From positions 168,573,298-168,637,297 of the forward strand of contig JAIOJX010000030.1 of the NCBI GenBank assembly GCA_022376925.1: a stretch of DNA of 64,000 nucleotides, written 5' to 3'. This document shows, in pieces, positions 58,601-62,491 of the stretch. Made by a program: the position numbers and the translations under genes. A model generated the notes under the pieces. That model did not search any database. It was not told the DNA's origin and saw only the letters and a program-made list of their open reading frames with translations. Each line of letters begins with the position of its first letter. Within the stretch, counting starts at the first letter, position 1. This DNA comes from Tragulus kanchil (taxonomy: Eukaryota; Chordata; Mammalia; Artiodactyla; Tragulidae).

Positions 58601-61600
58601 TAGTTCTCTGACCAGGATAGAACCTGCATCCCCTGTTCTGGGAACATGACGTCACTGGACCATCAGGGAAGTCTGCTTTAGCTCTTGAGTCTTGTTATCA
58701 CCCTGTGGGTTTTGTGGGACTTTTTGAACTCCTCAGAAATCATCTCATAGAAAATATTTCTTTGAAAACACATTAAGTGTGATCATAAAACAGAAATGGA
58801 GTTGCCTAACCAACTCCCCCTTCTAGAAGGACTGTTAGGAAGCAACAGGGTTGTATTTTCGCTGGAGAGGGTGGAGCCAGGGGAACTCAGGCCAGCCCTG
58901 CAGTTCCTCACACCTCTTTAGTGAGCAAAGACAGAGGAGGTGACTCTCGGGGAACTGTGTGCGTTTTTTCATGGGGTGGGGCTGTCAGTCTCAGGAAGAT
59001 GGCAGTATTAGATGCATATATATGCTGACCTAAAGGATGAGCCCGCTCAGCAGAGCCCGGGGCTAGTGAATAGATATGAGACCTAAGTTGGACATATGGA
59101 GGGGAAAGAAAGAGTCTCTGGCTCTAGATATGAAGGCACGGGGAAGGAAGCTCCCTCCCCACCCCAGCACACTGATTCTGATGACCTTTAGACGCTTGGT
59201 GAGATGCAAGTACACTTTTGTTTGGTCTTCGTCACTACATATCATACAGACAAATATAAACATAAGAGTGTATGACTCAGAAAGCTTTCTTTTAATGCTT
59301 TAAAAAAACATTCTTGCACAGGCAGTGGTAAATGAAGACACACAAGGAAACGTGACCCAGCTCCAAGCTGAAGTAAAGAGACTCAAGGAGCAGCTGGCCC
59401 AGCTTACTGCAGGGCAGATACTACCAGAAAGCTTTCAGACCACAGGTAAGACGAGCCCAGTGTCCTTTACCCTGAGGAGATCCAGGTGCAGATACAGTAT
59501 CTGCCTTCCACTGACAGGCAGCATGCTGTGTGGCTGCCTAGATTTCCCACAAGTATCTGTTCTCGTGTATTTCACCTGTATAGGAGCCAAACCTGATTAA
59601 TTAAGCCCTAATAAGTACTAAGAAAGAGACACTAGTAAATCTCATTCAGATCTACTTCCAAGATTCTGTGTCATATGTAATCTTTATATATTTACTAAAT
59701 TGGATATGAGAGACTTTAAAGAATAGCTGATTTATAAACCAGGTAATTTGAAATTCATGATGTGGTGAGAGTCTGATTTTTTTAGACTGAGAGCAGTCAA
59801 TTAAAGGCTATTTTAGCTCCTCTCTTGTTCTTAAAATGTGAGAAATATACCATTTCTCCTATTCTCTTTTCTTTCCTACTGGATCCATTATAGACAAAGA
59901 TGAGACTAATTACGTGAACTATTTCCGAGAGGCAATGTTATTCTTTAAGAAATCTGAGCAAGAAAAGAAGGTAAGAAACTGCATTACTATCAACGGGATT
60001 CAAGATAGTTGAGGCTTTTATGATGTGGAACTTTCTGAGTGAAATAAATGGCAAAAGTCAATAAAACAAAGGAAGACTGAAAGACTTAATTTTAACTTTG
60101 ATATTAAATGCGAAGTCAGTGTTTATCGCTTGGCTTGTGAAAATTTAGGGAAGCCCAGTTATTTTTTTATGTTTAATAAAATTGTGAATTTCTTAAGTCT
60201 CTGATAGAAAAGGTTACACAATTGGAAGACCTCACGCTCAAAAAAGAAAAACTTATTCAGTCGAATAAAATGATCGTGAAATTCCGAGAAGATCAAATAA
60301 TGCGCCTGGAGAAGCTCCACAAGGAGTCCCGGGGAAGCTTTCTGCCGGAGGAGCAGGACCGTTTGCTGTCAGAATTGAGAGATGAGATTCAGACTCTGCG
60401 AGAACAAGTGAGTACGTGATATTCACTAGGAAATTCTAAAAATAAAAGAGGTTCAGGACAAATATAAATCAGCCACCAGATGCATCAGCAAATTCTTATA
60501 AGAGAAAGTGTTTTAAATGAATTCACCTGACAATATCATTTCATAATTCAGTCTCTCCACCCACCACCCTGTCTTTATAAAACAGTAAAATCTGAAAGAA
60601 AAGGGAGGAAGCTGTGGTGATGTGTGGCACTCAGCCCCAGCAGGCCGGCCCCAGTTCCTCCCAGGGGGCAGCTGGGGTAATTGGGGTCAGTTTTCAATTG
60701 AGCCCTTCGAAGTTTTGCTGTTTTTTTTTCCTCTGGGAAGATGTATGGTTGACATCAGTCACATCATTAAGATCAGAGTGTATATTTTTCAAGATGTTTT
60801 TATGCATGTTCAAACTAATAAAGATATTTATGTTTTCATTTCTTTTGTGCACAAAAGATAGCTGACCATATTACATTTTTCTGTGCCTTGCCCTTTTTTT
60901 TTTTTTTTTTTTTTGCGGGGGGTGGGTAGGTTGGGGAGGGAGGGGGGTGGGCGAGCCACTTCAATTGGTCTTTCATTTATCTATTTTTCCCCATGTGCGC
61001 CTCCCATCGCAGTGGCCTCTGTTGTCGCAGAGCACAGGTTCTGGGTGCATGCGCTCCAGAGCCCCGGCTCGGTAGTTGGACACATCGGTCCAGCCGCTCC
61101 GCAGCACATGGGATCTTCCCAGGCCAGGGGTCGAACCAGCACCCTTTGTGCTGCAAGGCGGTATCCTTACCCACTGGACCACCAGGGAAGCCCCTGCCCT
61201 TTTCGTTTAATGTATCTTGAGGGGCCTTCCACCCTGGTCAGTAGAGAATTCCCTTGTTCTTTTCAGTGTGTGTGTGTGTTTTTTTTTTTAAAGATTTATT
61301 TATTTATTTATTTTGGGCGGGGGTCGTGTTGTGGAGGGAGGGGAGCGCGCGGGCCACTCCTATTGGTCTTTCATTTCTCTATGTTCATCCATCTTTGTTC
61401 TTTGGCTCCTGTGCGCCTCCCATCGCGGTGGTGTCTGTCTTTGCAGAGTGCCGGCTCTGGGCACATGCGCTCCAGAGCTCCGGCTCGGTAATTGGACACA
61501 TCAGTCCAGCCGCTCCGCAGCACATGGGATCTTCCCAGGCCAGGGGTCGAACCAGCACCCTTTGTGCTGCAAGGCGGTATCCTTACCCACTGGACCACCA

Positions 61601-62491
61601 GGGAAGCCCCTGCCCTTTTCGTTTAATGTATCTTGAGGGGCCTTCCACCCTGGTCAGTAGAGAATTCCCTTGTTCTTTTCAGTGTGTGTGTGTGTTTTTT
61701 TTTTTAAAGATTTATTTATTTATTTATTTTGGGCGGGGGTCGTGTTGTGGAGGGAGGGGAGCGCGCGGGCCACTCCTATTGGTCTTTCATTTCTCTATGT
61801 TCATCCATCTTTGTTCTTTGGCTCCTGTGCGCCTCCCATCGCGGTGGTGTCTGTCTTTGCAGAGTGCCGGCTCTGGGCACATGCGCTCCAGAGCTCCGGC
61901 TCGGTAATTGGACACATCAGTCCAGCCGCTCCGCGGCACGTGGGATCTTCCCAGGCAAGGGATCGAACCGGCACCCCTTGCACTGCAAAGAGGTATCCTT
62001 ACCCGCTGGGCCACCAGGGGAAGCCCTCAGTGTGTTAATATAAGCGTTCTCCTTGGCATGAAGAGTCTGCCACAATGTATACCCTTTGTGCTTATCATTG
62101 TAGGTGCCTGGGTGAGTTTCAAGGGTAGATGGGGAAGTTTTGAGACCCATGTATAGCCCTGAGACTTGTAAGATGTGCACATATTCGGCCCTAGGTGCTC
62201 TCCACAGTGCCTGTGGTGTCCACAGTGTTTTATGTTGGCTTTTCAGAAAGACTTGTTCATTAAAAAGGTCACGTTTGTAAATATTTAAGTCTCTTAATTC
62301 TTCCATATCACAGATAGAGCACCATCCCAGAGTTGCAAAATATGCTATGGAAAATCATTCCCTCAGGGAGGAGAACAGAAGACTGAGATTGTTAGAGCCT
62401 GTGAAAAGAGCCCACAAAATGGATGCCCAGACCATTGCAGTCCTGGAAAAAGCTTTCCTGGAGGTATCTGGCACAGAGAAAAATGACAAAA
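19616..62491 (+). CDS. KIF15: KIF15 (kinesin-12), exons 1-14, N-terminal ~562 residues; 3' part outside window (gene-level entry)
   Basis: Fourteen exons join in frame: 19616-19637, 33956-33995, 34457-34640, 37388-37464, 41426-41463, 46393-46490, 49220-49399, 52967-53176, 55476-55601, 56101-56223, 59322-59445, 59894-59970, 60198-60407 and 62314-62491. They total 1687 nt with GT-AG borders. The product is the kinesin motor: [10 protein letters not shown] near residue 27, P-loop GQTGSGKT at 109-116, switch I NRESSRSH, switch II DLAGSE, then the neck and first coiled coil. KIF15 is a plus-end-directed mitotic motor that binds spindle and kinetochore microtubules, partners with TPX2 and can replace KIF11/Eg5. 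The full vertebrate protein is about 1390 residues, so most of the coiled-coil tail is missing here. Exons 5 and 7 are also present as second copies through tandem duplications. No premature stop is seen in any exon. Confidence 0.97.
19638..20708. other. 5' part of KIF15 intron 1
   Basis: GC-rich to about 20000, then ordinary. No LTR-like end is recognisable next to the ERV env stop. Confidence 0.6.
20709..21500 (-). pseudogene. ERV env: C-terminal SU piece plus uninterrupted transmembrane subunit
   Basis: 263 codons without a stop. In order: the SU tail, a furin-type RQKR cleavage site (residues 85-88), a hydrophobic fusion-peptide-like segment (about 89-115), a heptad region, a conserved [12 protein letters not shown] segment, the CX6CC motif (Cys171, Cys178, Cys179), a membrane anchor (about 223-249) and a short tail. 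CX6CC is the class I TM signature. The rest of the provirus is broken, so this open frame stands out. Without SU it lacks a receptor-binding part. No splice or expression evidence is available. Confidence 0.85.
21540..21847 (-). pseudogene. ERV env surface-subunit remnant
   Basis: A short, broken stretch between integrase and the TM frame with residues such as [15 protein letters not shown] in minus orientation. Most of the surface subunit, normally several hundred residues, is missing. Confidence 0.6.
21848..23123 (-). pseudogene. ERV integrase remnant
   Basis: 23123-22482 holds the zinc-binding part (HQTLHIG ... CHIC) and the first two catalytic acidic positions (WQIDFTH and QSDNGPAF). A TAA at 22482-22484 interrupts it. 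The third acidic position follows in [10 protein letters not shown] near 22430. C-terminal pieces are in 22394-22194 ([10 protein letters not shown]) and 22096-21848 ([17 protein letters not shown]) in shifted frames. Confidence 0.88.
23124..23759 (-). pseudogene. ERV pol connection domain and truncated RNase H
   Basis: The stretch 23753-23232 includes [18 protein letters not shown] and [16 protein letters not shown], the RT connection region. Past [12 protein letters not shown] (23232-23150 region) the sequence jumps to RNase H C-terminal-like residues. The catalytic core of RNase H seems to be deleted; this is inferred from the missing length and missing motifs. Confidence 0.75.
23760..24699 (-). 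pseudogene. ERV reverse transcriptase remnant with stop in the catalytic motif
   Basis: Open through 24061 with typical gamma-like RT motifs: the [11 protein letters not shown] catalytic strand and [16 protein letters not shown]. It is closed by TAA at 24061-24063. The next codons read Val-Asp-Asp-Leu, so the stop falls on the first position of the YxDD-type active site. The thumb region continues from 24060 to about 23760 with further breaks. Confidence 0.9.
24700..25028 (-). pseudogene. ERV protease remnant
   Basis: It continues in the gag frame after the TGA. The aspartic protease Asp-Thr-Gly codons are at 24933-24941. The sequence after them is in a different frame, so the active site is split by a frameshift. 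The C-terminal protease signature LLGRDIL follows near 24750. Confidence 0.85.
25029..26690 (-). pseudogene. ERV gag remnant (matrix, proline-rich region, capsid, nucleocapsid)
   Basis: In minus orientation, a matrix-like segment (about 26500-26680, including [12 protein letters not shown]) is followed by a Pro-rich region with a PPPY late domain at 26285-26296. Capsid lies in the open stretch 26183-25536, with a homology-region motif ([13 protein letters not shown]) near its end, where a stop interrupts it. Nucleocapsid lies in 25403-25029 with two CCHC zinc knuckles ([14 protein letters not shown] and [14 protein letters not shown]). The frame ends at an in-frame TGA at 25029-25031, beyond which the protease frame continues. 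That matches the gammaretroviral readthrough layout. The start codon and N-terminus are not intact. Confidence 0.9.
26700..27261 (-). other. ERV leader with a short imperfect tandem repeat
   Basis: GC-rich untranslated leader between PBS and gag. Two imperfect copies of a roughly 40-bp unit (starting near 26748 and 26801, core ACCAGTCCYGGACTGGA) lie 53 bp apart. Each core is partly palindromic. Confidence 0.6.
27262..27280 (-). other. Retroviral primer-binding site, tRNA-Phe-like
   Basis: It lies two bases inside the LTR. The minus-strand sequence TGGTGCCGAAGACCCGGGA matches the 3' end of tRNA-Phe apart from one extra base. The HERV-F group uses tRNA-Phe. Confidence 0.75.
27283..27767 (-). 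mobile_element. 5' LTR of the endogenous retrovirus
   Basis: In minus orientation it begins TGTTAGGG and ends CTTACA, with TG...CA ends and an AATAAA signal near 27327-27334. The outer edge is ambiguous: TGTTAGGG occurs twice, ending at 27767 or 27700 on the plus strand. The LTR is therefore 485 or 418 bp. The outer part is repeated at 28724 onward by a tandem duplication. Confidence 0.8.
27567..29874. repeat. Tandem duplication D6, unit 1157/1151 bp (27567-28723 / 28724-29874)
   Basis: It repeats the outer part of the ERV LTR and the flanking L1 fragment. Differences are a 5-bp change near the start and one T in a T run. Confidence 0.97.
27860..28720 (-). mobile_element. Old LINE-1 fragments (repeated at 29015-29870)
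   Basis: AGCAGCTTCATTGAGATAGG, GGGTATGTTGAAGTCTCCAA and GGATTCACATCTGCCATTTT are reverse-oriented L1 ORF2 / 3' UTR words. Confidence 0.65.
29970..30085 (-). mobile_element. Old SINE fragment
   Basis: TGTGTCATGGCTTGTGGGAT ... CACTGGACTGCCAGGGAATT. Confidence 0.7.
30357..30617 (-). mobile_element. CHR-derived SINE
   Basis: Reverse orientation, ending ACACCAGGGAAGCCC. Directly followed by a second SINE. Confidence 0.9.
30625..30886 (-). mobile_element. CHR-derived SINE
   Basis: More diverged than its neighbour; the head ends AAGGAAGCCC. Confidence 0.87.
30887..31165. other. T-rich KIF15 intron sequence
   Basis: T-rich, possibly old LINE-derived. Nothing else seen. Confidence 0.4.
31170..31631 (-). 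mobile_element. Solo ERV LTR (class I-like) with 4-bp target duplication
   Basis: A 462-bp element with TG...CA ends, flanked on both sides by CACT (31166-31169 and 31632-31635). In minus orientation it begins TGTAACAGGAGGG. It is unrelated in sequence to the LTR at 27283-27767. A 4-bp target duplication is usual for gamma-like ERVs. Its right part (31434-31631) is repeated at 32509-32706 by a tandem duplication. Orientation is my inference. Confidence 0.7.
31636..32257. other. Unique KIF15 intron sequence (repeated at 32711-33329)
   Basis: No repeat or gene recognised. Its second copy belongs to D7. Confidence 0.5.
32258..32508 (-). mobile_element. Recent SINE truncated by the D7 junction
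   Basis: Same as 33330-33583; its head is lost at the junction with the repeated LTR. Confidence 0.9.
33330..33661 (-). mobile_element. Recent CHR-derived SINE with target duplication
   Basis: Flanked by CTACATTCCCTTTCTT at 33314-33329 and 33662-33677. It carries a G-rich tail region. Confidence 0.94.
33678..33955. other. End of KIF15 intron 1
   Basis: Unique, ending in a polypyrimidine tract before exon 2. Confidence 0.6.
33956..33995 (+). CDS. KIF15: KIF15 exon 2
   Basis: Forty nucleotides after a polypyrimidine tract and TCTAG. It encodes [13 protein letters not shown] (the first Thr is split with exon 1), the characteristic KIF15 pre-motor peptide. Donor GTAAGG. Confidence 0.94.
34457..34640 (+). 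CDS. KIF15: KIF15 exon 3 (start of motor domain)
   Basis: 184 nt encoding residues 21-82. [10 protein letters not shown] is the first beta strand of the kinesin motor and its nucleotide-pocket RxRP motif. The exon ends [11 protein letters not shown] at donor GTAATG. Confidence 0.96.
35090..35485 (+). mobile_element. BovB/ART2-like retroelement remnant
   Basis: Diverged matches to the ruminant BovB 3' end / ART2: GACTCTTGAAAGTCCCTTGG, GGAAGGAGTGATGCTGAAGC, GATGGCATCACTGACTCAGT and AAAGAGTTGGACATGACTTA in the right order. This is the best taxonomic marker in the window for a ruminant. Confidence 0.8.
35588..35892 (-). mobile_element. Recent CHR-derived SINE
   Basis: Full length with G-rich tail region (GGGGGGGGTATGTGGG), head ending CAGGGAAGCCCC. 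Confidence 0.92.
36080..36390 (-). mobile_element. Old SINE fragment followed by L1 3' UTR piece
   Basis: SINE 36080-36200 (CATTAGACCACCAGGGGATT). L1-like TACAGAGCTTTGTTGTTTAC and CCATCCCACTCCTCCAGGCC at 36290-36390. Confidence 0.65.
36900..37195 (-). mobile_element. LINE-1 fragment
   Basis: TACAGAGTTTTGTTGTTCAT ... CCCACCCCTCCAGGCCATCG. Related pieces at 28560-28660 and 56400-56480. Confidence 0.65.
37388..37464 (+). CDS. KIF15: KIF15 exon 4
   Basis: 77 nt, residues 83-107 plus two bases of Tyr108. It encodes [18 protein letters not shown] then YNGTIFAY, the helix and strand leading into the P-loop. Confidence 0.96.
37621..38666. other. KIF15 intron 4 sequence, no gene
   Basis: Likely old LINE pieces around 38300-38650; otherwise nothing recognised. 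Confidence 0.4.
38667..38800 (+). mobile_element. CHR-like SINE fragment
   Basis: GGAAATTCCCTGGTGGGCCA head and GGTTCAATCCCTGGTCAGGA. Confidence 0.75.
39500..39880. mobile_element. Two old SINEs in opposite orientation
   Basis: Reverse fragment 39500-39600; forward CHR-like element 39608-39880 (GGGCTTACCTGGTAGTTCAG, AAATAAATAAATAAA tail). Confidence 0.78.
40050..40344 (-). mobile_element. Recent CHR-derived SINE
   Basis: Flanked by short TAAACTCAA repeats (about 40035 and 40345). Confidence 0.92.
40930..41272 (-). mobile_element. Recent CHR-derived SINE, long G-rich tail
   Basis: Flanked by GGATCATTMACTTTTT repeats. Repeated at 42055-42397 in D8. Confidence 0.93.
41426..41463 (+). CDS. KIF15: KIF15 exon 5 (ATP-binding P-loop), first copy
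   Basis: 38 nt encoding [12 protein letters not shown], the Walker A motif that binds ATP phosphate. Acceptor TTTACAG, donor GTAAGT. A second identical copy lies at 42551-42588. The length is not a multiple of three, so a transcript containing both would be frameshifted. Confidence 0.95.
42055..42397 (-). mobile_element. Copy of SINE 40930-41272 within D8
   Basis: Closer to the family consensus than the first copy in the head region. Confidence 0.93.
42551..42588 (+). CDS. KIF15: KIF15 exon 5, duplicate copy in tandem repeat
   Basis: Same 38 bases and same splice sites as 41426-41463, 1125 bp downstream inside the duplicated unit 41713-42831. Either copy alone gives a normal reading frame. 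I treat this copy as redundant and probably an assembly product. Confidence 0.85.
42832..43850. mobile_element. Old LINE fragments interrupted by the SINE at 43164-43355
   Basis: GACTTCTGGGAGTGGACTTG and CATTGCATTTTTATTTGCAA are typical L1 3' region words. The assignment is by pattern only. Confidence 0.5.
43164..43355 (-). mobile_element. 5'-truncated recent SINE with target duplication
   Basis: Flanked by AGTTCATTCCTTTT at about 43153 and 43356. The tRNA head is missing, so the target repeats show truncated insertion, not later loss. Confidence 0.9.
44079..44270 (+). mobile_element. Bov-tA-like SINE
   Basis: GGGCTTCCCTAATGGCTTAG, CCCTGGGTCGGGAAGAACCC and CATGGGGTTGCAGAGAACTG follow the Bov-tA layout; strongly diverged. 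Confidence 0.78.
44271..45690. other. KIF15 intron sequence with a CA repeat
   Basis: A short (CA)n tract at about 44911-44934 and a MIR-like piece near 45440-45560. The stretch 44340-44760 resembles a common ancient mammalian repeat that I cannot name. Confidence 0.5.
45699..46180 (-). mobile_element. Two SINEs, one inserted in the tail of the other
   Basis: A recent copy (45699-45977) followed by an older one (45978-46180). AACAACTG flanks the pair (about 45688 and 46181), so the recent copy entered the older element's tail. Confidence 0.85.
46393..46490 (+). CDS. KIF15: KIF15 exon 6
   Basis: 98 nt, residues 121-153. It encodes [17 protein letters not shown] and then [15 protein letters not shown], completing the P-loop helix and the following loop. 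It ends in phase 0 at donor GTAAGA. Confidence 0.95.
46491..46954. other. 5' part of KIF15 intron 6
   Basis: Unique AT-rich sequence; nothing recognised. Confidence 0.5.
47297..47584 (-). mobile_element. Recent CHR-derived SINE with target duplication
   Basis: Flanked by AAATAYAACTCTT repeats. Repeated at 48407-48694 in D9. Confidence 0.93.
47690..47820 (+). mobile_element. LINE-1 3' end (repeated at 48800-48930)
   Basis: TGTGTATGGTGATGAATGTT and TGCCTGAAACTAGTATAATG, ending AATTAATCAAAAAATG, fit an L1 3' end. Confidence 0.7.
48407..48694 (-). mobile_element. Copy of SINE 47297-47584 within D9
   Basis: Same insertion; one base differs near 48629. Confidence 0.93.
49220..49399 (+). CDS. KIF15: KIF15 exon 7, first copy
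   Basis: 180 nt, 60 codons (154-213), phase 0 at both ends. It includes [15 protein letters not shown], a strongly conserved kinesin motif. An identical copy lies at 50312-50491. Inclusion of both would add 60 residues in frame and break the motor fold. Confidence 0.95.
49640..49700. repeat. TCTA/TCTG microsatellite (repeated at about 50732-50792)
   Basis: Irregular tetranucleotide run of CTAT/CTGT units. Confidence 0.8.
49730..50146 (-). mobile_element. Two old SINEs (repeated at 50822-51289)
   Basis: 49730-49840 (CTTAACCACTGGATCACCAG) and a CHR-like element from 49855 (TTTCACTGTTGCCATAGGCT). The second element is complete only in the downstream copy, to about 51289. Confidence 0.78.
50312..50491 (+). 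CDS. KIF15: KIF15 exon 7, duplicate copy in tandem repeat
   Basis: Same 180 bases as 49220-49399, 1092 bp downstream, with the same acceptor (TTTTACAG) and donor (GTACCC). It sits in the duplicated unit 50147-51238. Confidence 0.85.
51325..51576 (-). mobile_element. CHR-derived SINE
   Basis: Head ends GGACCATCAGGGAAGCCC. Directly precedes another copy. Confidence 0.9.
51591..51917 (-). mobile_element. Recent CHR-derived SINE with target duplication
   Basis: Flanked by CTACACTTGCTTTT at 51577-51590 and 51918-51931. Confidence 0.94.
51932..52966. other. End of KIF15 intron 7
   Basis: Ancient MER5A-like (52280-52430) and MIR-like (52440-52570) pieces, then unique sequence up to exon 8. Confidence 0.5.
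52967..53176 (+). CDS. KIF15: KIF15 exon 8 (switch I and switch II)
   Basis: 210 nt, residues 214-283. It contains NRESSRSH (switch I, gamma-phosphate sensing) and DLAGSE (switch II). It begins [11 protein letters not shown]. Acceptor TGCCTAG, donor GTAAGA. Both catalytic switches are intact. Confidence 0.96.
53591..54076 (+). mobile_element. Bov-tA-like SINE split by a recent CHR-derived SINE
   Basis: Outer element: GGGCTTCCCAGGTGGCTCAG (53591 onward) resumes at 53911 with GTAGAAGACATGGGTTCGAT and ends with the Bov-tA-type AAAGAGTCAGACACAACTGA. The insert is 53630-53910. Repeated at 54677-55163. Confidence 0.88.
54677..55163 (+). mobile_element. Copy of nested SINE pair within D11
   Basis: Inner SINE 54716-54997. 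Differs from the first copy in a few bases around 54898-54920. Confidence 0.88.
55476..55601 (+). CDS. KIF15: KIF15 exon 9
   Basis: 126 nt, residues 284-325. [19 protein letters not shown] followed by [10 protein letters not shown] is the microtubule-binding loop 12 / helix alpha5 region. Donor GTAAAG. Confidence 0.96.
55660..55990 (-). mobile_element. LINE-1 3' UTR fragment
   Basis: GGATATTGGATATAGTTCAC, CCCTGTATAGCACGACCTTG and ATAAATGATATACAGTATTT are typical reverse L1 words. Confidence 0.72.
56101..56223 (+). CDS. KIF15: KIF15 exon 10 (end of motor core)
   Basis: 123 nt, residues 326-366. [17 protein letters not shown] and then [17 protein letters not shown] form the last strand and helix alpha6 of the motor, followed by the neck. 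Confidence 0.96.
56756..57192 (+). mobile_element. Older SINE split by a recent CHR-derived SINE
   Basis: Outer head GGGACTTCCCTGATGGTCCAG is interrupted at about 56794 by a recent copy (56794-57096). The outer element resumes with GGGCTTTATGCTTCTG. Confidence 0.85.
57430..57713 (-). mobile_element. CHR-derived SINE with target duplication
   Basis: Flanked by CCCCTCCTTTTTT on both sides. Confidence 0.92.
57714..58519. other. KIF15 intron 10 sequence
   Basis: Short reverse L1-like piece at 57735-57780; otherwise unique. Confidence 0.45.
58520..58675 (-). mobile_element. Old SINE fragment
   Basis: AGTTGTGGTATGCAGGATCT ... TCACTGGACCATCAGGGAAG. Confidence 0.72.
58676..59321. other. End of KIF15 intron 10
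   Basis: Unique sequence, no feature recognised. Confidence 0.5.
59322..59445 (+). CDS. KIF15: KIF15 exon 11 (neck / first coiled coil)
   Basis: 124 nt, residues 367-407. [20 protein letters not shown] begins heptad-like coiled coil. Acceptor TTGCACAG, donor GTAAGA, phase 1. Confidence 0.95.
59894..59970 (+). CDS. KIF15: KIF15 exon 12
   Basis: 77 nt, residues 408-433. It encodes [20 protein letters not shown] and SEQEKK, a helical stretch of the stalk. Donor GTAAGA, phase 0. Confidence 0.94.
60198..60407 (+). CDS. KIF15: KIF15 exon 13
   Basis: 210 nt, residues 434-503. [18 protein letters not shown], then [20 protein letters not shown], then [15 protein letters not shown]. It is a charged coiled coil typical of the KIF15 stalk. 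Donor GTGAGT. Confidence 0.95.
60408..60892. other. Start of KIF15 intron 13
   Basis: Unique; no feature recognised apart from the following SINE cluster. Confidence 0.5.
60893..61192 (-). mobile_element. Recent SINE (first of three at 61-62 kb)
   Basis: Flanked by TTGCCCTTTT-like repeats (about 60884 and 61193). It lacks about 25 bases near 60990 compared with its relatives. Confidence 0.9.
61088..61919. repeat. Tandem duplication D12, unit 416 bp (about 61088-61503 / 61504-61919)
   Basis: Both breakpoints lie at the same place within two neighbouring SINEs. The middle SINE is therefore a hybrid, and the unique spacer (GCCCTTTTCGTTTAATG...) occurs twice. Confidence 0.93.
61279..61608 (-). 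mobile_element. Hybrid SINE formed at the D12 junction
   Basis: The tail half and left flank match the SINE at 61695; the head half and right flank match the SINE at 60893. No matching target repeats. Confidence 0.88.
61695..62026 (-). mobile_element. Recent SINE with target duplication (third of three)
   Basis: Flanked by TCAGTGTGT at about 61678 and 62027. Confidence 0.92.
62314..62491 (+). CDS. KIF15: KIF15 exon 14 (last exon in window)
   Basis: 178 nt, residues 504-562 plus one base. [20 protein letters not shown] and [18 protein letters not shown] are recognisable KIF15 stalk sequence. Donor GTAAGA, phase 1. No further exon is recognisable up to 64000. Confidence 0.93.
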
